NCBI GenBank assembly: GCA_930367215.1
Contig: OV884058.1
Span: forward strand, 108,585,802-108,649,801
DNA from: Pollenia angustigena
Taxonomy: Eukaryota > Arthropoda > Insecta > Diptera > Polleniidae
Reading direction: 5' to 3'
DNA: 64,000 nt
Part shown: piece after piece, positions 45,908 through 55,406 of the stretch
Layout of the letters: each line of letters opens with the position of its first letter
Position numbering within the stretch: the first letter of the stretch is position 1
Translations under genes and position numbers: made by a program
The notes under the pieces: generated by a model
What the model was told of the DNA's origin: nothing
The model's input: the letters and a program-made list of their open reading frames with translations, nothing else
Database searches by the model: none

Positions 45908-47216
45908 CGGGGCGGGTCATAAGTCACTGAACATCCACATATAATTCGGTTGCATTTGTATTTTGAACGGCATAAGAAATAACTTTTTTTTATTATTCTT
46001 CGCATTTAATTTCTGGCATGTGAAGCTAAGTATCACGTTTACGGGCCGAGGTTTTATCGTTCTCATTTGCGCTCTAGTGAACTCGTTCGATAGTGTCTTG
46101 GCTTCGTGCTTCAAGCGGTCTTCCACCCCGAGATAAGTCACTAACAGATCCAAATGACTGAAAACGAGCGACTAGATTGCTTGATTTCATGATCGTGCAT
46201 TCCTGGGGTTTAAAGAAATTAAAAATTAAGAAATTTACTTTGGGTTTGAATTAATGAATTTTGACTAAGCAATTTTTGCGCGTTCCTTAATCATTTAAAG
46301 CGTGTCCAAAATTGAGTTAACAATGGTCAATGGAAATCGCTACAGGGAGATTATCCGCAGCTTTTTGTGGCGGAAAATTGATAACTTAGATGTAGAGAAT
46401 ATGTGGTTTCAACATGATGGTGCCACTTGCCACACATTAAGAAAAACAATGGATATTTTAAAAGAAAAGTTCGAAAATCGCATTATTTCATTAGAGGAGG
46501 AATAAACTGACCATCGTGCGATTTAACGCCTTCTGAAAAGTTTTGTGGGTTTTTTTTTACTAAAAGTGTACAGCAATTATCCAACAACAGTTCTAGAGCT
46601 TGAAAACAACATTTTCGAGCATTATCAACTATTGACAATAGTTTATTAAAAAATGTAATTGAAGCACAGCCGCGAATAACGTTTAAGGTTACAAAGTAAT
46701 AATTTTTCAGGAGAGCAAAAAAACGTTTTTTGACAGGCAGCGTTATTTGTTTTAAACATTTTTTTTCTATTATTAAAAATAATGATAATAAAAACAATTA
46801 TGCAAAATGCTCTTGAAACATTATCCCGCACTGCAAAACCATTTCGGTTTCATTATTTTGTTAGTAACTTGCAATGTTCTTCCACTAGCTGACACTTTGT
46901 ATGCCATTTTGAAGGCGTTAAGGTGCATAGTTTTGGTTGATTTGATGTTTAAACTGTGTAAGAGAGTAAGACCAACGGTTATCTGCAAAAAACAGTTTTT
47001 GCAAAATGTGGCTTTTACAACTTTATTCGCGGCTGTGCTTCAATTGAGAATTCTGGTAAAATATAGAAAGCCTGTCGACACAATTTTGAATTTCTAAAGC
47101 TTTTTTTTATAAAAATTAAAATGATACCCAATTTTTGGACACCCTTTATTTAGATGGCTACTCAATTTCCCAAACTTTGTTTCAAATACAAAATTTTATC
47201 TTAGAGACCCACCCTG
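45908..47216 (+). mobile_element. Mariner-like element of about 1.3 kb
   Basis: The ends CGGGGCGGGTC (left) and the complement of CAGGGTGGGTC (right) are imperfect inverted repeats flanked by TA. The length, about 1.31 kb, is that of a complete mariner. The interior is badly decayed and has an internal inverted repeat: AATTGAAGCACAGCCGCGAA at 46,657 and its exact complement at 47,023-47,045. The same segment recurs as a fragment at 62,261-62,345. Confidence 0.75.
46302..46740 (+). pseudogene. Mariner-like transposase remnant
   Basis: One open frame to 46,505 gives LTMVNGNRYREIIRSFLW and MWFQHDGATCHTLRKTMDIL, i.e. the region around the second catalytic aspartate of the same mariner group as the copies at 8.2, 36.7 and 49.4 kb. 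It then meets a stop after ISLEEE; a damaged equivalent of the RSCDLTP segment follows, and VYSNYPTTVLELENNIFEHY continues in another frame up to about 46,615. The N-terminal half is not recognisable in 45,908-46,300. Confidence 0.85.
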
Positions 47217-48755
47217 TATATAAAAAAAGATGGAACACTTGATCCCTTGTTTTAAGATCAGTTTGAGATTTTTAAGTTTCATAGATTTTGTATACATACT
47301 TTGACTTAACAAAAGTATTTCAAACTAATTTAGTTTTAAATTTAATATAATTTTATTTATTATGCAATAGACAATATCGATTATCAAAAAAAAAAAAAAA
47401 ATGCTAATAATGCCAATACAAGCAAAAAAGTTTTTGTAGGTGGAAACAAACTTTCGTAGGCATCTACTAAGCAATTACCATACCAAAAATCCCAGAGGAA
47501 TATCAACGAACTCTCCTCTCACCCGATCCAGCAAACTTTCTGCCTTTTTCTTATTTAATTTCCTTAGCATTTTATTATGGGCAGTTTACAGCCTGTCCTG
47601 CCATTGAAATATTATTCTCCTCACACACACACACACACCGAACAACGCAGGCACAACTCCTACCGAAACACACACAAGTACCGTAGAGGTTATTTATCCT
47701 TGATTTATGTAAAATAAGGAAATATGAACGAAACAGAAGATGAAGTAAAAAAAAAAATAAAACGCAAAAATATTCATCCTGCTGTTATTAGTCGGTGTAT
47801 TTTTAGCATCTATAGATATTTTTCTTAGTTCACTGCCAACGACAGCTGCTCTAAATCGATTATGCATAATTTTTCTACTTCAGCGTTGTTGTATCCAACT
47901 ATTAACTATTCCCACTAAAGGCTGGCTGCCTGCACCAACTTGCCGTTTAGAAAGTTGCTGTGTGGCTGAGGAAAAGGCATTCAAACAGGCAAAATAGTGG
48001 TTCAGAGAGTGGGAAAGTATAGTAGAGTGTTCTGTAGTTTAGTGGAGTGTAGCTTTAAGTTTTCCAGAGTAGGACTATTAGTGTGCATACCAAAAAGGAT
48101 TTTTATGCTTTTGAGTGTTTGGAATTTATAACGTTTAACAATTTACATACAGTTTTGCGATTTTTTCCTTTTTAAACATTTATTTATTTATTTTTTCCAT
48201 AAATATTGTGTTTATAAATGCTTCTGAAAATATTTTAATATAGAAATTTTCTTTACGATTCGTTTTCTTTCTAACTAGTTAAAGCTTTAATCTGTTTTCA
48301 AAAAATTATTTTATTAACAAGTTAGGAAAAATGGCAACAAAAAAAAAAAATTAAATTAAATTTTTATACTCATAAAATTGTTTAACAAGACTTAAAGGAT
48401 TTTATAGCCTTCATAATTTTGGAGTGAAAAGAATGAAAAATGTTTATAAAGGCAACAATATGTTGTTGCAGTTACAACGCAAAATTTCTTTAAATTAAAA
48501 TTTTTTTCAACAACAATTTTCTTGTATTCGTGTTGTGTGTGTTTGAGTGTTCTACTCAACAAGAAGGCGAAAAAAGACGTGAAGGTAGTTTTAGATGTTG
48601 CATTGTTGTAAGTAGTTAGGAAAAACTTGAAGAACTATTAAGTTGTGAGATTTAATGCTGTAAAATTTGACAGCTTTATAACGTTGAGTGTTCAGTTTCT
48701 TGTCATACACCTACAAATATGCGGTGTACGCTATTTTGTTTTAAAGAAAGGGTTG
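47217..48755. other. Spacer with a CA microsatellite
   Basis: Contains a short CA-dinucleotide run at 47,622-47,638 and otherwise less repetitive DNA. No reading frame is convincing. At about 1.5 kb this is among the least repeat-marked stretches of the window, so it may be ordinary intergenic or intronic sequence. Confidence 0.45.
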
Positions 48756-48925
48756 TTTAAAAAAGAAGAACTAAACTGATCGAAAACTGAGTTAGAAACT
48801 GGATCGGAGCTGAACTAGACTTGAGTTAAAACTCAAATACAAACTAAACTAATACAAGTCAGGGTGGATTTTGAGATGTCAGTTAAACCAGGTTTAGTTA
48901 ATCTGAAACAGAACATTTTGACGGA
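48756..48925 (+). repeat. AACTGA-type degenerate simple repeat, left part
   Basis: Short variants of AACTGAGTTAGAAACTGGAT and AAACTAAACTAATACAAG recur. The same repeat resumes at about 50,265 on the other side of an insertion. Confidence 0.7.
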
Positions 48926-49363
48926 ACAGCTTAGTTTTGCTTAAAATATTGGTCTTTATTGAAATAATAAAAAAAAATCACATTTCGCCGCAAAAATCCG
49001 AGTTTCAGACTACGTTAAACTGAGTTTAAACTTTATCCACATCTCGTAAACCCGGCCGAAAAGTGCTATATTCGGCTGTGCCGAATCTTATATACCGATC
49101 ACCATGATGTAAAAACAACAGAAAGCCATATAAATAGCGTTTTTTTTTTGGATATAAACAAATCTTTTTTGTGCTGCGCCCACTTCTACAATCCCGCCTA
49201 TTTTTTTTTTTTGAGAGGTTGTTAATTGATAATCCGTCAACGTATACCAAATTTGTAAAATTTTCTTGTTACAGTTTTTAATATATAAATTAATCTATTT
49301 TGTGTCACGTCCACTTCTGCATAACTACCCACATTTTGTTGGCTGTTGTGTTGTGATAACCAT

Positions 49364-50185
49364 GGGCGGTCCAAAAGCTTAACGTCAATTGTTTTGCCCA
49401 ACTTAATTTGACATTACTTTGTTTCTGTGTTTGACAAATTCAACCTTGGAGAGGTTCACAATTAAGCAGTGCATTAAGATTGGTGAAACCTTTTACAAAA
49501 ACGCCCATTGTAGTAAAATGCATTTCGTGAACTTCGTGATTTTTTTTTTGGATTCACCGCATTTGGACAAACGAGAATACACGGGTGATTGTTGAAAAGC
49601 CGATACATCCACAAAGAGTGAGCTGGAAGCGTCATCGAGCCGTACTTTTATTGTGAATGGTGCTCGCTTTCGCGTGAGCATCCCGGCCTTCTTGTGACCA
49701 GAAATTGAGGAACTGATACCGACCTAGGCATTATTTGGTTAGAACAGGATGGTTTCACTTGTCACATAGCCAACGAAACAATACTTCGTTTGCGAGAGAA
49801 ATTCAAGGGCTGTGTTATCTCAGGTCGTGGCCTGTTATTTGGCCGCCTCGATCATGTGATTTGAATAACGTTGCACTTCTTTCTTTGTGGATATTTAAAA
49901 GAAAAAGTGTACGTCAATAATCCAAGACCAATTTAAGAGCGTTAAAGGATGATATATTTCGGCACATTAACGACATTGAACCTCAATTATGTTTCAGAGT
50001 CATTGAAAATATGGACCATCGGATAGTGGTATGCACCTGAAGCCGTGGCGGCTATTTGGCCGATATTTTGTTTCAGACATAATTTTCATAGATCTTTCTA
50101 TCATAATAAAAAAATATTAAGATAATTCTCTGAAAACTTTTTGTTTAATTTAGAATAAACATTATGCGATTTGGTTGGACCACCC
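49364..50185 (+). mobile_element. Short mariner-like element, copy 3
   Basis: Close relative of 8173-9045. It shares CCAACTTAATTTGACAT, GACAAATT and the GAGAGG start region, ACCAGAAATTGAGGA, and the 3' part through CAGAGTCATTGAAAATATG to TTATCATAATAAAAAAATAT. Its right end is well kept (GGTTGGACCACCC) and its left end is worn (GGGCGGTCCAAAAG). About 0.82 kb. Confidence 0.82.
49447..50110 (+). pseudogene. Broken mariner-like transposase
   Basis: Reads ERFTIKQCIKIGETFYKNA at the N-terminus, then, after loss of the middle, a worn AxRVSIPAFL segment (family VRYREMITDFLWPEI). In the frame 49,735-49,920 it shows SHSQRN followed by VIWPPRSCDLN, the neighbourhood of the third catalytic aspartate (family NWPPRSCDLTPLD). 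The downstream LWIFKRKSVRQ corresponds to LWGYLKEKVYVN. Frame changes and stops occur throughout. Confidence 0.78.
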
Positions 50186-50264
50186 TTATTATATCCTTTT
50201 ACCTTCGGTGAAGGGTATAATAAGCCAGAAAACTGAGCTACGATATCGAATATCGTAATTTGGC

Positions 50265-50620
50265 ACTGATCTGTAAACTGAACAAGACACTGGACTACAA
50301 AAGCGATCTGGAAGCTGAAACTTATAAGCTTAATGGAAAATTGCACCTGAAGCTGAATTAGTTACTTAACTAAAATTTAAATAAGCAATTGAACTAGAAA
50401 ATTACCTAGAACTAAATTGAAAATAAAACTACTGAGAAAACTAGAACAAACCTAAAACTGATCTAAAGCAAGAGTTGAGTAAGAAACTGTATTGGAACTG
50501 AAATAGAAAAGAATTAAAACTGAAAAAGAACTAAGCAAAATTGACTTAGACCTGATCTTGTAATTGAGTAAATAGCTAAAGTAGAAACAAAACTACAACC
50601 AAACCGAAAACACCCTAAAT
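50265..50620 (+). repeat. AACTGA-type degenerate simple repeat, right part
   Basis: Variants of ACTGAACTAGAAAATTACCT and AAAACTGATCTAAAGCAAGA. Continuation of 48,756-48,925. Just before it, about 50,235-50,265, is TACGATATCGAATATCGTAA with TTTGGC, related to the hairpin arm at 3709-3738. Confidence 0.7.
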
Positions 50621-51640
50621 ACGAATTTTTAACTTTACTTAACTTCTAAACTACTTCTTAATTTTACCCGCTGTCCTCTGCCGACTTCTTTTACATGTAT
50701 GTGAATTACGTTTCCTTTGCTACGTTATCAACATTTCATTCTAAAGCTGCCATTATTTTATGGATTCTTTTAACTGCATTTTTGCTATAATTTTTTTCCT
50801 CAACTTGTTCCCTTAAAATTTTGTTTGTAGCCGTTTTGCTTTGTTAAAATAACTAAGAAAATAATTTTTAGAATTACATTTTTAGTTAAGCAAATTTTTT
50901 TTTATAATTTTTTATTTTTTATTTTTTTGTTCTCTTTAATCTTTTCAAGTTCCAACGTTAACAAGCTTGCGCTTATTGTTATTTTGTATGAAGTTTAAAA
51001 ATATTTTTCATCACTATTTACTTTGAAGTTGCAGGCATTGTTCAAGTTTTATCCGTTTAAAAAAATTTAATTTATTTATTTTTCGATGCTTTAGCAAAAG
51101 TTGAGTAAAAAATGTAAATGTTTTTGTGTACTTTTTGTTAGGAACAAATAAATCTAAAGTGATGTTTGTGGTTCTTGCGAAAATCTAAAAGCAAAATAAA
51201 ACATAACTAATGGATTTAAAATATTTAAAAGGCTCTGACATTTGATCTTGATTGGAGAAGAACTATTGGAATTTATTATATAAAAATCAAACTGGTTTAT
51301 AAAAGGTTTATTTAACAAATTTCCATATAAAATTTATTTCAATCCTATTTTATCTTTTATGTTATTCATAAAAGAAGTATTTAACAAATTTCTTCCTTTT
51401 TTCTAAAATCCTTACCGCTGATTTTTAAAATCTTTCTTCCATCCACTTTATACACCTCTGGCAACACAGCACCAACAATTTTTTTTCTCAACAGAAAATA
51501 TACTGGGCTTTTAAGTAAAATTTTTTATAATTTTGCTAAGGCCGGCTTTGTGAGTTGTGGATTAAGTTGAAACTTAGTTTAACGTAGTCTTAAAGTCATA
51601 ATGGCATAATTTGGCTCCTTTGTATTTCAAAACATTAAAT
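50621..51640. other. AT-rich spacer
   Basis: About 1 kb with no supported gene. TTTATAAAAGGTTTATTTAA (about 51,297) and TTCATAAAAGAAGTATTTAA (about 51,367) are a loose direct pair. TAATGGCATAATTTGGCTCC at about 51,599-51,618 again echoes the 3709-3738 hairpin arm. Confidence 0.4.
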
Positions 51641-51649
51641 ATGATGTTT

Positions 51650-52720
51650 GTTGCTTGAACGATCAATTTAATATTATAAGTTCAATAATATAAAAAAATA
51701 GGAAAGTACTAATTGAAAAATAAAAAAGTACCAAAAAGTCTACTCTTATAGTTTCTCAATTACTCTGGACTCTGCATGCTAAATTTTAAACGGCCTAATT
51801 TATAAAAAATAAAACCGGTTAATAAAGGCTTTATGAAACGGATTTTCATACGAAATCCGTTTAATAAACCCTTTATTAACATGTTTTATTTTTTATAAAT
51901 AAGGCGGAAAGTGTTTAAAAACAGCAGTCAAAGTAGAAAAACTGTAATTTCTTCCACTTTTTCATTTGTCATTGGCCAATGAAAACTGTTGCTTTTAGTT
52001 CTGATTTATTAAGTGTAAACAGTTGTACACAATTTTTTTTTGTTTTTTTTGTTCTACAGTTTTTGGTTTCGACTGCAGCCTATTAAACCGGTATTTTATG
52101 TGTCTAGGTTCAGTATTTATACAAATTCAAAAAAGTACCAGCTAAATTACTAAAAAATTTATGTTTCTAGTTCCAATTCTAACGAATGTTTAAACAGTGC
52201 CAGGTGAAGAACAAAAAAGTACCAAAAAGTTACCTCTTATAGACTCTCATCCACTTAGGATATTGCATGCTTTACTTTATGTTTCTAGGTCCAATATTTA
52301 TGAAAATTAAAAAAGTACCAATCAAGGTACAAAAAGAGTACCAAAAATTTACCTCTCATAAATTCTTATTCACTCAGGACATTGCATGCTTTATTTTATA
52401 TTTCTAGGTCCAATATGATCGATAATTAAAAAGTACCAATTGAAAAAACAAAAAGTACCTAAAAGTAACCTCTTATAGATTCTAATCCACTCAGGACATT
52501 GCATGCTTCTTTATGTTTCTGTGTCCAATATTATCGAAAATTAAAAAGTAACAATTGAAGAACAAAAAAAGTACCAAAATTTTTCATCTTATAGGTTCTC
52601 ATTCTCTCACTACCCTGCACCGACAACATAATGTTTCTAAGTTCAATATTATAGATAATTCCAAAATTACCACATGCAGGACGGAAAAGTAAAAAACAAA
52701 GAAATTTAATTTCCCGTATT
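51650..52720 (+). repeat. ~118-bp AAAAGTACCAAAA tandem array
   Basis: Degenerate units run CTCAGGACATTGCATGCTTT, then TATGTTTCTAGGTCCAATAT, an AT-rich link, AAAAAAGTACCAATTGAAG, AAAAAGTACCAAAAAGTTAC and CTCTTATAGATTCTCAT. The GCATGC landmark is at about 51,774, 52,265, 52,384 and 52,501, so intact neighbours are 117-119 bases apart; the large first gap is due to a palindromic insert and a degenerate unit. Oppositely oriented relatives are at 11,751-12,245 and about 53,000-53,160. Confidence 0.88.
51794..51905. mobile_element. Small palindrome inserted in the 118-bp array
   Basis: CCTAATTTATAAAAAATAAA at the left and its complement (TTTATTTTTTATAAATAAGG) at the right, with inner TTAATAAAGGCTTTATGAAA opposite the inverse of TTTAATAAACCCTTTATTAA. 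About 112 bp in total with several mismatches. Likely a small MITE. Confidence 0.8.
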
Positions 52721-53306
52721 ACCCCTTTTTGATACTTTTTTTTCTTCCTATTGAATTAGCACACATTTTAACATTTTGGTGGAGCCCATAGTTTAAGACG
52801 TACAGTACATGTCAATGAATAAAGAAGAATGTTTTCTAAAAAAGTACCAAAAATAGGTACGACTTTCACCCTTTGTACGTTTGAATTTTAAAAAAAGTTC
52901 CAAATTGTATTTTTAAGATAATCATTATTTCTATGCTAATTGGTTTAAAAGATACAGGGGGTGATATTCATTTTCCGATATACAGAAATACTAGTGTACT
53001 TCTCAAGAGAGTCGAATATAAAAAAGGTACCAGACACCTGTCTGCTTATTTTTCTAATGAACAACGATAGTATACATTTTTTATCTCCGTTAGATTTGAT
53101 GATATGAGGTTACCAAATTTAACCGTTTTTACGCTTTTTAATCCCCTTAGATCAGTCTAACGCCAGGCAATGCCGAGTTTGAAAGGCTGGTATTAAAAAA
53201 TTTTCGATTGAAAAAAATTTAAGTTTTTTTTAATTTTCAGTTAAAAATAAAATTTTATAATTAGTATTGTGGTTATTTTGTTGAACTATTTATGGTTTTC
53301 AATCCA
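52721..53306. other. Decayed border of the GTACC repeat
   Basis: Contains further AAAGTACCAAAAATAGGTAC and AAAAAGGTACCAGACACCTG motifs and TTTTTACGCTTTTTAATCCC near 53,130 (related to 11,925-11,995 in inverse). No gene seen. Confidence 0.45.
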
Positions 53307-53364
53307 AATTTTTTTTAATATTTTTAATTAGGCTTAAGTTCATGAAATTTAATTTTTATTAAAT

Positions 53365-53402
<38 letters not shown>

Positions 53403-53490
53403 AAGAAAGGAATTTCTTCATAAAAATAATTTAATAAAAATTAAATTTCATGAACTTAAGCCTAATTAAAAATATTAAAAAAAAATAAAA
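53307..53490. repeat. Palindrome around a 33-T tract
   Basis: Left arm about 53,307-53,367 (ATTTTTAATTAGGCTTAAGT, then TCATGAAATTTAATTTTT) and right arm about 53,424-53,488 are near-exact inverses. Between them are an uninterrupted T run (53,367-53,399) and the small palindrome TGAAGAAAGGAATTTCTTCA. The right arm and its outward continuation match 10,470-10,590, and a weaker match is at 17,930-18,050, so it is a dispersed element. Confidence 0.85.
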
Positions 53491-54240
53491 TTTTATGTTA
53501 AAGCAGCTGGTAACATTTTCATACCTTAGCCCGTGGCGAAATGTATGTAGTAAAAATAAAACCTGAAAATTTTTTTTTAATCTTGCCAACATTCGTGGTT
53601 TTGTTCAGGGTGAAAAAAATTTAATTCAATAAAAGTTTAAGTTAAACTCTATTAACATTTTTTAACGCTAAAAAATGTAAATTTTTCAATTTACTTTTGC
53701 TGCAATCAAAAACAAATATCTAACAAATTTTCAAAGATTTTTTTTGCTTTTTCAACACCGTGACAAATTGTTTGTTATTTTGTTTGCAGTAGTTTCGCCT
53801 GAAAGGTGCCAAAAAAACTTTTGCCAAAAAGTTGGAAGCTGTCTTTATTTTTTGTTTTTTCCTCAAGTTTTACCTTCCAATGAATACAAAATGCAAACAA
53901 ACCATATTTTTTTAGAATACAACTTTGTAAAAAACTGAATGTAAATTAAAAAAAAGAGTGCTCTTAAAGTGGTTTTGACAGAACAAACGACTTGTCAGCC
54001 AGATAGAATTCTGTTTGAATAAATTTATCTATGAATATTTTAAGTAATAAGAAGTTGTCTGCAATATTTTCAAGATATTCATTATCTTTGCAGTTAAAGA
54101 ATGTGTCTGCAATAAATTTTAAATAAATAATTTTTTTAAACCGTTATTTTTCTGAAATTGCATACTTTCTTTGTATGTACAAAGCAACAACAAAGTGGAC
54201 TTTTTTGTCAAGTTATTAAAAGAAAAAAGCAAACAAATAA
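53491..54240. other. AT-rich spacer
   Basis: No gene recognised; the 64-codon frame at 53,744-53,938 has no recognisable domain. The 5' end of the following Jockey element may lie somewhere in the last 100 bases but I could not place it. Confidence 0.4.
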
Positions 54241-54281
54241 TATAAAAAAAAAATAACAACATTGCTTATCACTGATCCAGT

Positions 54282-55379
54282 ATGGGTAGTGATAGTGATG
54301 AAGCTGAGTCTAGCGATAATGATAATTGGCAGGCAGTCAACTCAAGAAAACGATGTAATGCTGAATCACCAAAAATTCAACGTAAACGTGTAACAACAAC
54401 AAACGATCCAAGTACCAGCAGTAATATGTTCAAAATACTTAATTATAATGATAATAATGACGACGATGATAATTAAAACAACAATTCTTTGCCAAAACCA
54501 CCGCCAATATTTATACCCGACGTTAAAGATATTAAAAGTATGATAGACAACTTTTTGAAGGTAATTAAATCAGAAGACTTCTCTTAAAAATCACTAAAAG
54601 ATGGCCAAGTCCGGTTAATGACAAGAGCAGTGGATTCGTATAGAACAAAAGTTAAATATCTTGATGAAAAGCTAATAAAATTTCACACATTCCAACTAAA
54701 GCAGGAAAGAGCCTACAGAGTAGTAGTTAAAAATTTACACTTTTCGACGCCAATAGAATCTATTAAACATGAAATAGAAAATTTAGGACATAAAGTAAGG
54801 AACATTACAAATGTTAAAAGCAGAGTAACGAAAAATCCGCTATCTTCTTTCTTTGTTGATCTGGAGCCAAATAATAACAATAAGAATATTTATAACATTA
54901 AATTTCTTTTTAATGCAGTGGTTAAAATAGAACCACCTTTGAAAAAAAAACGATATCGTACAATGTTATAGGTGCCAACAATTTGGGCATACTAAATATT
55001 TAGATGCGTGAAATGCGGCTTAAATCATCCTACATCTCAGTGCACAAAAGATGAAAATACTCCTCCACAATGTTCCAACTGTTTGCAAGCTCATACTGCT
55101 AGCTATAGAGGCTGTGCAATTTATAAAGAACTTCTGAAAAAGAGAAATTTGATTAGAAATCGTAACAATTATTATACTAATAATGTAGTGTCAGTATTTG
55201 ATATTAATGCTAATAACTTTCCAAATATTAATAGTAATAATGGGAAAAAAACCAGTTATAATGAACATAACCATAATTCAAAACAATTTTCATGTTCTCA
55301 AGCCGTTCCAAACAACAGCCATCAATTTGAAAATGTATCCAGTTCATATCAAAGAATAGAAGCTCTAATGGAAAAATAG
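54282..55379 (+). pseudogene. Jockey ORF1 (gag-like), broken
   Basis: From ATG 54,282 the frame is an acidic leader (MGSDSDEAESSDNDNWQAV), then a region ending PKPPPIFIPDVKDI, typical of Jockey gag. A nucleic-acid-binding core follows (YRVVVKNLHFSTPIESIKHE), comparable to the PRE_C2HC region. Three CCHC-type zinc knuckles come next: CYRCQQFGH (its last Cys lost), CVKCGLNHPTSQC and CSNCLQAHTASYRGC. Breaks: TAA at 54,474, TAA at about 54,585, a frame shift in the A8 run near 54,945 and a compensating one near 54,998. The Asn-rich tail ends at TAG 55,377. The product would package element RNA. Confidence 0.88.
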
Positions 55380-55406
55380 ATTGAAACCACCACCATATTA
55401 CTAAAC

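Larger units (their letters stand above)
49050..50225 (-). mobile_element. Mini-me-like element interrupted by a mariner
   Basis: The left border has the inverse of the mini-me-like 3' end seen at 44,940-44,975 (AGTGCTATATTCGGCTGTGC followed by CGAAT), and the right border has TTTACCTTCGGTGAAGGGTA with TAATAAG, an inverted version of the hairpin start. The element is therefore in reverse orientation and was inserted in the AACTGA repeat; the mariner at 49,364-50,185 then landed inside it. CGTCAACGTATACCAAATTT (about 49,237) belongs to the older element. Confidence 0.6.

Noticed and set aside
45917..46153. 78-codon - strand frame at the left end of the 1.3-kb mariner
   Set aside because: No similarity to the mariner transposase that I can recognise; probably chance within the element.
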